From Microascus cirrosus (lineage: Eukaryota; Ascomycota; Sordariomycetes; Microascales; Microascaceae), in assembly GCA_030271035.1 (NCBI GenBank), contig JAMBUN010000220.1:124001-188000 (forward strand): 64,000 nucleotides of DNA, given 5' to 3'. Of the stretch, positions 44,412 to 56,294 are shown in pieces. Each line of letters starts with the position of its first letter. Position 1 is the stretch's first letter. The notes under the pieces were generated by a model. The model did not search any database, was not told where the DNA came from, and was given only the letters and a program-made list of their open reading frames with translations. Both the position numbers and the translations under genes were made by a program.

Positions 44412-46655
44412 ATGATTGTGGTGAGTCAACCTCCATGGGAGATCTTCAATAGACCAGCCTAGCCGAGTATCTAACTAATAATACTATCACAGACAAAGCA
44501 TGCGGCGGAGCTGTGCACTCTGCTGGTGAACGATGTGTTTGGCGAGCTTCCCTCTGTAAGCCGACGCGGCCCGACAGCACTCTCCCGACAGCAGCCTACG
44601 GAGCCTTAGCTCTCCATATCCGCAGCCCACTGACTTGACCCGTCTGCAGAGAATATTCGAGACTCTTTCCCAAAGAGGGCCATGCCGACTCCCACAACTC
44701 TTCGAGCGCACCGGTCTCAATCCCACCCAAGTGCGCCACGGCCTGACCGTCCTGATCCAGCATGACCTCCTCTACTACGCGGTCAACCGGGACACTAACG
44801 CGACGACGTACGAAGCGAATGTGACTGCATGCTATAACATCTTGCGCATCGGCAAAATTCTTGACCTTATCGGTATTTTATACGGGAAGGCTGAGCAGGA
44901 GGTGGTTCGTCATCTTTTCTCGCTAGGCCATGTGCAGATTGCGGATTTGGCACAAGCGTTCGGCGCGCAGGGTGTATCCGTTGCCGAGCCGAATGCGGAT
45001 AGCGAGACGACTGACGATATACTGCAAGTCAATGGCGACGAAGCCGGGGAACCCGTCGAGACTGGCCCAGTCATCAAGTCTGTGTTTCACCTACACGAGG
45101 TCATTGCTCGGCTCGTTCAATGGGATATCCTTCAGGTTGTCGATGCCGAATCCTTCACAAATCCTGAGGCTCTCTACAATGAAATCGAGCAGAGCTACGC
45201 GAAGAAGGCAACATCTGTCAAGTCGGCAAAGGGCAAGGAAGACTTAGCCCGGGAGAAGGCTGCCGAGCTACGAGCTGCCCGAGATCGAGGCAAGTCGTTG
45301 AAGCGCAAACTCGATAGCGAGACTCCGGTCCCGATTCCGGACGCCAAACGGAGAAAGTTGGCGAACGGTCATGTGAACGGCGCTCCTTCGGTGCAGCGAC
45401 GGCGGGTGCTTGATGTGAGTCCAATACAGAAATCTGTGCTGTCCAACGTGCCGTTTACTAACAGATCGATGAAATCTAGTCGTCTACAGTTGTACGCGTC
45501 AATTACGAAAAGTGTCTTGTTGACATGAGGAACGACCGACTCACACGATTTGCCGAAGATGTTATCGGCCATACCACTTCACGAGTCTATAGCACTCTCC
45601 TAAGACTCATGACCCGGAATTTACCTAGGTGCAGGGAGGACGCCAAAATCGATGGAGCTTATAGTGACATGTTCGACGACGATTCTTCTCGCAGTCTGAC
45701 CGTCACCACTTTGGACATCTTGGATCACCTGGATCCCTCGATCAACTTGTCGAGCGATATCGGCAGGGTTAGCAAGAAAAGCGTCGACCCCAACATATCA
45801 GTGCGACTCTTACAAACGGCGTCGTTGTTAGACGCCGATGACGAAGAGGAACGTAATGGTGAGAACGGGATGGGAATAAACGGAACTGGGGGCCCGAGCC
45901 AAACATTCGATGACGACGGCTCGGACTTGGAAGAGGGGGCTCCTCATACCAACGGGGTAGGAAGCGGGCAAAACGACGCCGTGGACCCCCCGGTAAAGTC
46001 GGAGAATACCCCGGGAGAGCTGAGGATAGAACTTTTACGGCGCCATCTGCTGCTATTATGCGAAAGCAAGCATCGCCTCGTGCGGCACTGCGGCACGCAG
46101 GGCGACGGGCAGTGGACGGTCGACTTCGACATTGTGATGCAGTCACTCCGACAAGTGGAGATGGATTCCATCATCGAGCAGGTTACGGGACGGCGGGGCC
46201 TCCGACTCACGCGCATACTACGGGAGTTCGGCAGGTTGGACGAGAAGACGCTGGCGGATAAGGCGCTCATGAAGAAACCGACGTTGCAAGAAAAGATGGT
46301 ACAGCTGCAGCATTCGAGCTTCGTGGATGTACAAGAAGTACCCCGCGACAACCAGAACCGGGTCGCTAACAGAACCATGTTCTTCTGGTACTGCGACCCG
46401 GAGCGCATGCGTAGCGAGATGCCGGACCGGATCTACAAGGCCATGCTACGCTGCCTGCAGGTACTGGATGTGGAGCGGTTCAAAGTTCGAGACCTTCTGG
46501 ACTTTGTGCACCGGACGGATGTCAAGGGGAAGGAGGAGGAGGTTATGACACCTGAGTACTACAACAAGTACAGCCAGCACCTGGAATTGGAAGCCAAACT
46601 TCTGGGCCACGCGATGAGGCTCGACGATATCGTGGCCGTCCTTAGAGACTACTGA
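44412..46655 (+). CDS. RPC82: RNA polymerase III subunit C82 (RPC3)
   Basis: Four exons, 44412-44420 (9 nt), 44493-44555, 44650-45414 and 45480-46655, give 670 aa (yeast 654). It begins MIVTKHAAELCTLLVNDVFG, the family N-terminus, and continues through winged-helix segments such as RGPCRLPQLFERTGLNPTQV and RHGLTVLIQHDLLYYAV. A charged linker near residues 215-280 (LRAARDRGKSLKRKL, then DAKRRKLANG) probably carries nuclear localisation signals. C-terminal winged helices include GRRGLRLTRILREFGRLDEK and a coiled coil. C82, C34 and C31 form the Pol III subcomplex that opens promoters of tRNA and 5S genes. Acceptor 45479 rather than an upstream CAG was chosen because the latter runs into a stop. 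The 9-nt first coding exon makes the start easy to miss. Confidence 0.93.
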
Positions 46656-47452
46656 CGGCGGTACCTATCTTGCCTGCACTGGCGTCTCCACTACTCGCAT
46701 TGCGACATAAGTGGTGCAACCATGAGGCCTGTGTCCGCGCGGCAGCGAGCATGCGTCTATAGAGGCTCGCTCGAACGTCAAGCCGGAAGGCCGAAGGGGT
46801 GTGGTACAAGAGAGAGAAGGTAAGGCCTTTTCTTCTGCTACGAATAGCGTGGGCCTTGTGGCCAGGAACCTAGCTTTATGTATGACGGACTTATTATGAG
46901 ATAGCCCAAGCGGGAATTGAATGTAAGAGAGAGAAATCTAAGTCATGCGAACTCTCGTGCACTGAGGGTGTAAGGGAAGGGGCGTTGAGCCCTGCGCAGG
47001 TCTGCCGTTCGATCTCGAGCACAATACTGTACTTGTGTATAATACAAAGTCAAAGCGCGCACACCGCCCATAAGTGGAAAATATTCATCAATACCATAAA
47101 GTATCTGCCTCGAAGAGCGTCTGGGAGGATTGTTGGTGTATGACGGCGGTGAAGGTCCGTTGTCGGAAGAATTAGTACAGACACCCCTGCCAATCGGGGC
47201 GTGGCGATAGCCTCGAAATTGTTATCGCGCCAAAAAAATTTCCAGGCCCTGGACAGGCTCTCACCACAGGCGCAATGCTTCTCCCGAAAGCCTTCCTGGT
47301 TCACCCGACGCATCTTTCGTTCTCTTCCTTCCCACCCACTCCTTTGAAGACTGCGTGCTGAACTTTTCACCTGTTTCTCGTTAGCCAGCATCCACTCGCT
47401 CATCAACCTTCGATATCAATTCTTTAGCCGGCAACGGAAGTAGTTGTGCGTC
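46656..47452. other. Intergenic region between RPC82 and GGC1
   Basis: About 800 bp: RPC82 3' region and GGC1 promoter. Nothing else seen. Confidence 0.5.
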
Positions 47453-48749
47453 ATGTCTCCGCCTGCGGCGAACCTCAAGGAGAAGGAGTCGAATACGGCT
47501 CGACTCCTTGGTTCCGGTAAGCAATCGGTCCTGTCCTCGTTTATGCGATCTGTGTTGACTCTTCTGAAGGCTCTGCCGGTATCGCTGAGCTGATGATGTT
47601 CCACCCCGTACGCACCTCCGGTCCTCGATCTCGATGCTGCCAGCAGCCCGGCCATAACTGACGATTGGTACAGGTGGACACCATCGCGAAGCGATTGATG
47701 AGCAACCAGGGAAAGATCGCGGGCGTGTCGCAGTTGAACCAAGTTATCTTCAAGGAGAAGGCGGCTTCGGGCCTGGGAACCAAGTTCTTCTCACTCTTCC
47801 CCGGCCTCGGATATGCGGCAGGCTACAAGGTTCGTCGAATATCGCCATGCACGACAGAATACGGGATCCATTGGCTGATGATCGGTGTGTCTGCAGGTCC
47901 TTCAGAGGGTGTACAAGTACGGTGGCCAACCGGTTGCGAGGGACTTCCTCGCGAAGCACTATGGCAACGATTTCGAACGAGCGTTTGGGAAGAAGACAGG
48001 CAAGGCAATCATGCACTCCACTGCAGGAAGGTAAATTCATCGCGGTCACGGTTTACTATGGTTTCACATGAGCGAGGAGCTGACTCACTACAGTCTGATC
48101 GGCATCGGAGAAATTATTCTACTGCCCCTGGACGTTCTCAAGATCAAGCGCCAAACAAACCCCGAGGCCTTCCGCGGCCGTGGTGTGCTCAAGATAGTTA
48201 GGGACGAAGGGTTCGGTCTGTACCGAGGCTGGGGTTGGACCGCGGCCCGGAACGCCCCCGGTTCATTCGCTGTATATCTCTCTTCTCTATCTTGTCCTCT
48301 TGTTATGAGTAACGATGATGCTAATGCACCCCTGACAGCTCTTTGGTGGCTCGGCCTTCACCAAGGAATACCTCTTCAAGCTCCAGGACTACAACAAGGC
48401 GAGCTGGTTCCAGAACTTTGTCGCCTCTATTGCCGGCGCGTCTGCCTCGCTCGTCGTCTCGGCCCCCCTGGACGTCATCAAGACCCGCATCCAGAACAGG
48501 AACTTTGAGAACCCGGAGAGCGGCTTCAGGATCTTGACCAACATGGCGAGGAACGAGGGGCTTTCGAGCTTCTTCAAGGGTCTGGTGCCCAAGGTAAGCA
48601 GCTCTACTACTACTCCTTTTTACTACAATGCGAGAGGACATCTTTGCTGACAGCGTGGCTAGCTGCTCATGACGGGTCCCAAACTGGTATTCTCCTTCTG
48701 GCTTGCTCAGACCCTGATCCCCGCCTTCGACAAGGTCATCGCCAGGTGA
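47453..48749 (+). CDS. GGC1: Mitochondrial GTP/GDP carrier
   Basis: Seven exons, 47453-47516, 47570-47607, 47674-47829, 47897-48030, 48094-48271, 48339-48593 and 48663-48749, give 303 aa. The product is a mitochondrial carrier with the threefold signature P-x-[DE]-x-x-[KR]: PVDTIAKR, PLDVLKIK and PLDVIKTR. Segments FPGLGYAAGYKVLQRVYKYG, GIGEIILLPLDVLKIKRQTN, RGWGWTAARNAPGSFALFGG and TGPKLVFSFWLAQTLIPAFD closely match yeast Ggc1, which exchanges cytosolic GTP for matrix GDP across the inner membrane and affects mitochondrial iron balance. No cleavable presequence, as usual. Six introns in a 0.9 kb coding sequence make it the most densely split gene here. Intron 1 ends in AAG rather than CAG or TAG. 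Confidence 0.95.
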
Positions 48750-49576
48750 AGCGCGTTGGAGCGGTAGGGAATAGAATAGCAGGGCTTTGAGCGCTTCAAA
48801 GCGCGTAGCGCTGTTTGGTAATTCATGTACATGGTACTGGTTAGACGGAATAAGGTAACCGGTGTCACAGAGGGTGAGCAAAAAACCCTCAAGAGCTCCG
48901 CGTGTCTAGCGAGGATCTATTGACTCGGGGAGTACGGCGATGTGTTTGGCTGGCTGGCTTTTGTATAGATAGATGAGGTTTAATATACACACTGCTCCCC
49001 AAGTCAACAAGGCATGTCGCCAACTCGTTGAACTGCTCTATGATATTATGCAGCTCGCTGCCGCTCTGAGCGTGCGACACAATCAATGGGTCGATTAATA
49101 TAAACTGCCTGGAGAAACTGCGGCGGGTCGGCTGTGGTCCCTCGTCAACACCCGGCGCGCGAGCGGACCTTCCGGAACTAACGCCGCGCCAAAGACAAAG
49201 TGGGGCCCGTCACACAGTTGCCACGGCGACAACAAGGGTGCAAAGAAACAAACAGAAGGAGCGACTGGATCGGCAGGCTCCATTCTGATAACGACCCATG
49301 GAACCAAACCCCAAAGCTAAACGCTTGATATCAAAGCTCTCCACCCATGATACTATTGACACCCGTACCAAGCTCACACCACCACATCATAACTCTGTTT
49401 CGCGTACCGATCACTACCGCCTGCGTAGGAAACACGCACCTACCCAGTCCCCTAGGGCAGCGACCCTGACGTCCCTATCGAAGGGACTGTCCTCGAAATA
49501 AACCGCATCACCACGTTTCTTTTTTTGCCAGCAGAGCATATTTTGAGCTAGTGGATTCCGAAACAATACGGCCGTC
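48750..49576. other. Intergenic region between GGC1 and the large coiled-coil gene
   Basis: GGC1 3' region and the promoter of the next gene. No further gene supported. Confidence 0.5.
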
Positions 49577-52500
49577 ATGCCGCCCGTTGAGAGAGACGCG
49601 ACGCTGGAGAGCCCGAGGCCTCTCCGGCACCAGCACTCCGAATCCTCAGACAACGGCAGAGCCCTCACGATCCCCATGTAAGCGTTCCCTCATACATGTC
49701 TCAGCTATGGGTTCTGTGTCCGAGCCGCATACGCTAATCGTAATACCAACAGGTGGGATAGCTCCGATCCCGAGAGGGCTCCTCCTCCCCTTCCCTTGAA
49801 CCCTCAGTCTCCCAGTGTCGGTCCGTCGCGGCCAGGAACATCGACGACGATACAGTCGGCTCATGCGGCTCTGACGGAGAAGGCACGAGAGGCTAACCTG
49901 ACGGTGAACCCATACCTCGCCAAGAGGCTCACCGAAGTATCCCCCGAGCGACCGCTACCCCGTCCCAGCCCACACCGCAGAATGCAGTCCCTCCAGACAC
50001 CCAGCGTCCGAGAGAGAGGTCTCATGATTGAGGGCATTCCCTCATCCCCTGCGTCGCCCGAGAAGTCGATACGTCCCGAAACACCCACCAGGAATAGAGA
50101 TTCCATGACAGCGTCGCCAGACAAGGAGTCCCAAAGAGGCACACCCGGGCCGGGCCCTAGCTTGACACCCATTGTTAGGCCCATCGTGAGGCGGCCGCAG
50201 CAGCAGAGTATCCTGGGAGAAAACACGCCTCCGCAGTCAGCCACTATGCTTGCGCTGCAGAACATGCCGGCTCCAGCACCCAAAGAGGCCGAGACCCAGA
50301 CACCCCCTCTTCCAGCTCTCTCGAATGTCACGAACAACTCAACAGTGGCTCCGAAGCCCCAGGAAAGCACGGAGTCAAATTCCCTGTCAAATCAAATAGT
50401 TACCCTCACCAACATTGCCACATCTCTCCAGAAGGAGATGGCAGCCCTGAGCCGGCGGAGCCGTGATAACGCTACCGATCTTATGAGTTTGAAGCAGGCC
50501 ACGAACTCGCGTGACGAGGATATCCGAAAGACACTTCGCGATCTCATGGGCAACTTAAACGAGAAAACATCGTCAGCCAAGGACCCCTTTTACAACGGGT
50601 TCCTCATCGATAGCAAGGCGCACCAGATACACGCCTCTCCGCCGTCATCCACAGCCCGCGGTGGCCGGCCTTTCTCACTCCCGCGGATTCCGTCCCCTAA
50701 TAGCTTTGCGCACTCTATCGACCGGGATTCCGTCTGCACACCCAGCATGTCAGCTGCGGACGCCCCTGCTACTATTGCCCTGCTTGAGAAGATCATCCGG
50801 GACATGGGCACGCGAGAAGGTCAAGACCTCCTCATCACCCGCCTCACCGAGGTTGCCGAGAAGCTAGCTGGCATGGCGTCGGCTACCAAAGTCGAGGAGC
50901 TCCTGCGGATGATCAAGAAGCATCCCAGTGTTGCGGTGAACGATATTGATAGTGGCCTGGGCATGGGCACTCGGGATACAGGCTTCGACGAAGAGTCATC
51001 CGAGATCCGCCCACGCAGCCAGGGTAGCCACGGAGATATGACTCTCAAGTCCGTGGCTAGCGATCTTGTCAACGAGGACTTCATCAAGATTATCAGGTCC
51101 GTTAAGGACAGTGTTTCCCAGGGTGGAGGACTCACGGCCGAAGTCAAGGCTCTCGTGCGCGAGCTCCGCGGCGAGGTCTTGGGCATGGGCCGAGAGCTGG
51201 GACGCCGGCTGGACGAAGTGGCGAGCAATGGCGAGAGGTCTATCGGAGACCCTGATGAGACGGACGAGATGAGGCGGGTTATAAATGAGGGGTTGGACGA
51301 GCTCAGGAACCAGATGGACCACCTTCTACGCGAACATCGTAGACAATCCAGCGCCTCGGCCACCTCACGGGGAAGTCACGTCGACTACCAGGAGATTTAC
51401 AACGCCATGAGGGCAGCCCTCAAAGACGCGAACCGCAGTCAAGACAAGCAGCACCACACGAGAGACGAGATCATCGATGCTGTCCGGGAGGCCTGGGAGA
51501 ACTATAAGCCGGAGATCGAGGTCCAGCAGTTTGGCCTTGAGCGCGATGAGATCCTCGCGTGCCTGAAGGAAGGCCTCCAGGCCCATCCGCCGCGGGACGA
51601 CCAGCCCATTGGAGCCACGCGCGAGGAGGTCTTCCGCGCCGTGGTGGAAGGACTTAAGCATTTTGCTCCGCCGCAGATGGAGACGCCCGCCAGCCTATCC
51701 AGGGATGAGATCCTAGAGGCCGTCCGCGAGTGCCTTGAGGAGTTCGAGTTTCCGGTCGCGCCATCTGCGCTTGGCAACGACCTCTCGCGAGACGACATGG
51801 TCCAGGCCGTGAAGGAGGGGCTCGGCGGCTTTGATCTATCTGGTTCCCGGGCACTGACTACCTCTCAGCCCGATAGTGAGGGCGTCATGGCCAAGCTTGC
51901 TGAAATCATGGAGCTTATGAGGCTTGAGTTTAGGTCTGTGTCGGCGGAGGCGAGGGAGAACGTGGCGGCCAATGGACGCGACACAGAGCAGGTCCTCGAC
52001 GCGACGAAGGACGGGTTTGAGCGGCTGCGGCAGGACATGCAGCAGTATATCGACCGGATCAGCGGCATGTCAAACCGCGGCGGGTCATCGGAGGACATTA
52101 CCAAGAAGCTTGACGAGCTCAGGGACGAGATATCGCACCTCCTTGAGAGCCAGATCGAGTCTCTCCACGACTCTGTCAACATGTCTCTTGTTCCGGCCGG
52201 TCCCGCTCACAACCCCATGAAGGACGGCCTAGATGGTATCAAGGAGCGGCTCGATCGGATTAGGGGAGAGCTACAGCGTCCCCTCGCGGGCACTACTGAG
52301 ATTCTCGATGCCATCCAGGAGGGCATGTCTGACCTGCACGCCCAGATTGAGAAACTAGGCAGCCGTCCACCAGACTTAACGGCCAATGATGAAATCCTCA
52401 GTGCGCTGAAGGACGGTTTGGATAGTGTCCGATCGGAGATGGAGGGCATCCGCGACAGCCGAGAGCACAATGATCGCGCTGTTGCTCCCTACGAGGATAA

Positions 52501-55500
52501 CGCTGTCGTTCCCTCCGGAGATACCCTTAAGCGCGAGGATATCAATAACCTCGAGGCCATGATTACCCACCTACGCATTAAGGTCGAGGCTATGGCGGAG
52601 GAGTCTAGCACAGGAACTCGATCCATGGACACCTCTCACACTTCCTCGCGCACTGAGGAGATGTTCTCTCTCCTTAAGGACGCGATCGACGGAATTTCCA
52701 AGAAAGACAGCCAGACTCGCGAACATGCTGAGGGTAGCTCGATCACGCCTGACACTGACTTGAAAGAAGATGTTCAGGCTATTGAGACCATCCTCAGGAA
52801 CACCAAGGCGCGGCTTGATGATCTCATCGATGGTGAGCAGGCCGTCCGAAAAGAGCATGTCGACGAACTCGAGACCATCATTCTTGAGACGCGCGAGAAT
52901 ATCGGCCTCATTACGACCCAAATGGACAACGCTCCTCGCAGAGAAGATATCGCGAAGCTAGAATCACTCATTAGCCATGTGGCGTCCACTTACGACGAGA
53001 TGAAAGAGCGGACCAACAAGGAGCTCGACAACCCCGAAAGAGTGACGAGAACGGACGTCGAGGCGGTCGAAGCGGTCTGCCTTGACGTCAAAGGTCTCGT
53101 TAACGAGCTTGCCAAGGGTGACCTGGCTGCTCTTGCGACGAAAGAGGACCTTAACGCTATTATTGGCGATATCAAGGAACGTATTGAAAGTGTCAAGGAC
53201 TCGGCTAGCAAGGCCGTCGCTGAGCGTGACGCTGAGACGATAGACGTAAACGCGCGTATCAAGGAAGTGAAGGAATTCCTCGCCGAGTTCCAAGACCTCA
53301 CCAAGTCACGGCTCGAAGACGGCGTCGTCGGCGTGGAATCGGTCGGCAAGCTCCTCGAGCAGATGAGCGAGCTCACCGAGAACAATGCCAGCGTCGGCGT
53401 CGACCTTAAGGACATGTTCGAAACCATGAAGGCCGAATTCGAGGAGTCACGGAGTGGCATTACCGGCGTGAAGTACGATAACGAAGAGAAGTTCCAGCAG
53501 ACGACCGACACCCTCGCTTCAAAGATTGATGAACGCGTTGACGAGCTGGTGGCCAAGTATGACGAGTTCCAGGCCATGCTGGACGAGCGGGCCAAGACGG
53601 GCGAAGAGCGCGACGAGGCGACCGAGGCTGCTGTGGTGGGTACCAAGGCTGTCGCGGACGAACTCAAGCTCCTTATCGACACGCTCGGGTCGACAGTCAC
53701 GGAATCGCTCGAGAGGATGGAGGAAGCGTCCAAGACTGTGTTCACCCGCGTTGAGGATCTTGTCACGCGTTCGGACGAGAACCACACCGAGGACAAGGAG
53801 CAGCACGAGCAGACGCGCGAGCGGGTGAAGGAAGCCATGGAGGCTGTCGAGAACCTCCGGGAGCCAGTGTCGGAGATGCAGCCGAAGGTGTTGGAGGCGG
53901 TCAAGGAGCTCCTCGAGGCCATTAACCAGCATTATGATTACGCTAAGACGGCCACGACGGACATTCAGCAAAAGATCCAGGACGCGAAGCCGGTGATACC
54001 TGAAAAGTACGACGACAGCAGTGTCCAGGAGAAATTGGACAAGCTAGTTGGCCACAACGAGACGACAGACGAGACACTGGCCCAGTTGGATGCGGCGCTC
54101 ACGGAGAAGTTTGAGAGAATCGCTTCTGATACAGGGGCGAAGCTAGACACTTTAGTCACGGGAAACGAGGCGCTGGACGCTTTCGTCAAAGAAAAACTAG
54201 AAGCTCTCTTCGTCAATTCCGAGGCAACAGGCGAGGCTGTTTCGCAGTTTGACGCTTTCCTCAAGGAGAAGCTGGAGGCGCTCACGGCGAACAACACGGA
54301 GAGGCTCGACGGCATCCTCGTCAACACCGAGGCCACTGGTGAGGCGTTCTCACAGTTCGACACTAGCGTCAAGGAGAAGATTGACAGCCTCGTCGCCACG
54401 ACTTCTGAGAAGCTTGAAGCCATCCTGGTCAATACGGAGGCCACGGGTGAAGGTTTCTCACAGCTGGACGCGAACATCAAGGAGCGGCTCGACAAGATCT
54501 TCAGCAACACGAGCGCCACGACCGAGTCATTCGTCAACCTCGACATGTTCCTGAAGGAGAAGCTCGCGGACCTAGCCGATCACACCGACGCGACGGGCGA
54601 ATCTGTGACGCAACTCGACGCTGACCTCACGGAGCGCCTCGAGAAGCTGTCGGAGCAGACGCTCACGGCGGGCAAAGCCTTTGACCGGCTTGACGGCAGC
54701 GTGGAATCGAAGCTGGCACAGCTGCTAGAGCATACGCAAACAGCAGGCAAGGCTTTTGATCGGCTTGACGGCAGCGTGGAGAGAAAGCTAGAGCAGCTCA
54801 TCGAACACACGCAAGCGACCGGCAAGAGCTTCGCGGAGATCGATGAGCGCACTCAGGGGAAGCTCGATACCCTCGTGGACCACTCGCAAAGCACTGGAAA
54901 GTCCCTGGAGAGGCTCGAAGCACTGGATAAAATTCATGGGCAGGTCGTTGCCACCGCCGCGAGTATTTCAGAGTTCCTCGCTAGCCAGACACAGAGAATC
55001 AGCGACGAGCACGAGGATAGGGAGAGGGCAGCTCAGGAAGCGGCGCTCACGCTCGAGAGGCGGTATGCGGAGAGGGAGCAGGTCGAGAACTCGATCGCCG
55101 CGCTGCGAGAGGAGGAGACCCGCTTGAAGGAGAGCGTGCTCGGCCTGCGCTCCGACAACGAGTCACTTTCGAAGCAGAAGACGAGGTTGGCCGCTGATGT
55201 GTCCTCGCTCGAAACGGCGTTGAGACTCAGGAAGGAGGAGCTTGGTGAGATGGAGGAGCGGGCCGAGGGCCTAGAAAGGCGCATTCTCGAGGGGGTGATG
55301 AACCACTCGCGCGTGCTCCTCATGTCGAAGAACCAGGGGAGCGAGAGTATGAACCGAAAGAGAGTGCGAGTCAAGGGCGGGGAGGCGGCGCCAGAGAAGA
55401 AGCCCGTCCTCAACGCTGCGCTCTCGAAAAGGAACCTCGGTACGCCTGGAGGAAGTCCCGCTACTGGGGGGTCAAGGAGGATTGTTAGCCTGAGTCAAAT

Positions 55501-56077
55501 TAACAGCAACGTCCCTACCGGCGGCTTCAAGAGGAGCCATAGTGTCAAAGCGCCCAGCGGTGTTGGGAGGGGAGGTGTGAGGAAAGGGAGCTGGGGTGGG
55601 GGACTGGTGAAGGGGTATGATGAGCTTGATAAGGAAAATGTCGGCGCGCTAAAGGAGGAGGAAGAGGGAGTGGACAGAGAGACCACCGGCGTTGAGGTGG
55701 CTCCTCCAGAAGGCGAAATGCAGCTCGTTTCGTTGCGGGAGAGGGATGTGGAGGCGGAGGTGGAGAGGGAGATGACGGGGCGTTCAAGCGGAAGCACGTT
55801 GACCGCAGACGAGGACGGGAGGACCGAGAGCGAGGCGGACTTCGTCAGCGTCACGGACGGGACCGTTTCGGAGCGGGATGATGTTAGCGACGCGGGGACG
55901 CTGAGGCGGAACAGCCGCGCGACGGATGTGTCGTCTTCTATCGGCACCGAATATTCCGACGATTACGACGTGTACTCGGACGACGAGACGGGGAGTGATG
56001 TCACGGAGAGCGCGGTTGGGACGACGCTTTCTGAGGAGGTGGTCGGGAATGAGGTTGCGCTTGTACAGCAGGGTTAA
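49577..56077 (+). CDS. Very large coiled-coil protein (2,141 aa), uncharacterised fungal family
   Basis: Two exons, 49577-49677 and 49753-56077. The true N-terminus is MPPVERDATLESPRPLRH on the small first exon; the junction reads LTIPM-WDSSDPERAPPPLPL. Residues 1-200 are Pro/Ser-rich and disordered. About 600-730 hold repeated SRDEILEAVRECLEEF-type helices, with related copies to about 930. About 930-1460 is predicted coiled coil rich in Glu, Lys and Asp. About 1466-1757 is an exact 36/25-residue repeat. A canonical heptad coiled coil runs to about 1887, ending RRILEGVMNHSRVLL, and the C-terminal 250 residues are acidic and disordered. Related fungal proteins are often labelled chromosome segregation ATPase, but I see no Walker A or B motif, so that name is probably a coiled-coil artefact. 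A structural or tethering role is plausible; location unknown. Confidence 0.85.
54047..54920 (+). repeat. In-frame 108/75-bp tandem repeats in the large coiled-coil gene
   Basis: Units begin at 54047 (36 codons), 54155 (19 codons, degenerate), 54212 and 54320 (36 codons each), then 54428, 54503, 54578, 54653, 54728 and 54803 (25 codons each), and a partial copy at 54878. The core is NTEATGEAFSQFDTSVKEK-like; the copies at 54653 and 54728 (TAGKAFDRLDGSVE) are nearly identical, indicating recent duplication. Confidence 0.9.
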
Positions 56078-56294
56078 GGGATATGTTATGTTAGGTGCGG
56101 TTTTGGGTGTTTCGCAAGGAGTTCTCTTACGGTATGGGATATGATATTTGTGGGCTTTCCTATGGGTAGTGTCGCAGTAAATCAAGCCACGCTATACTTC
56201 CATTTGCATGTTTGAGTAGGCGTGTATAAGTACAGTCTATCATCAATATATCCACAACGTACATTATCATACAAAGCAACAAGTAGACCCATCC

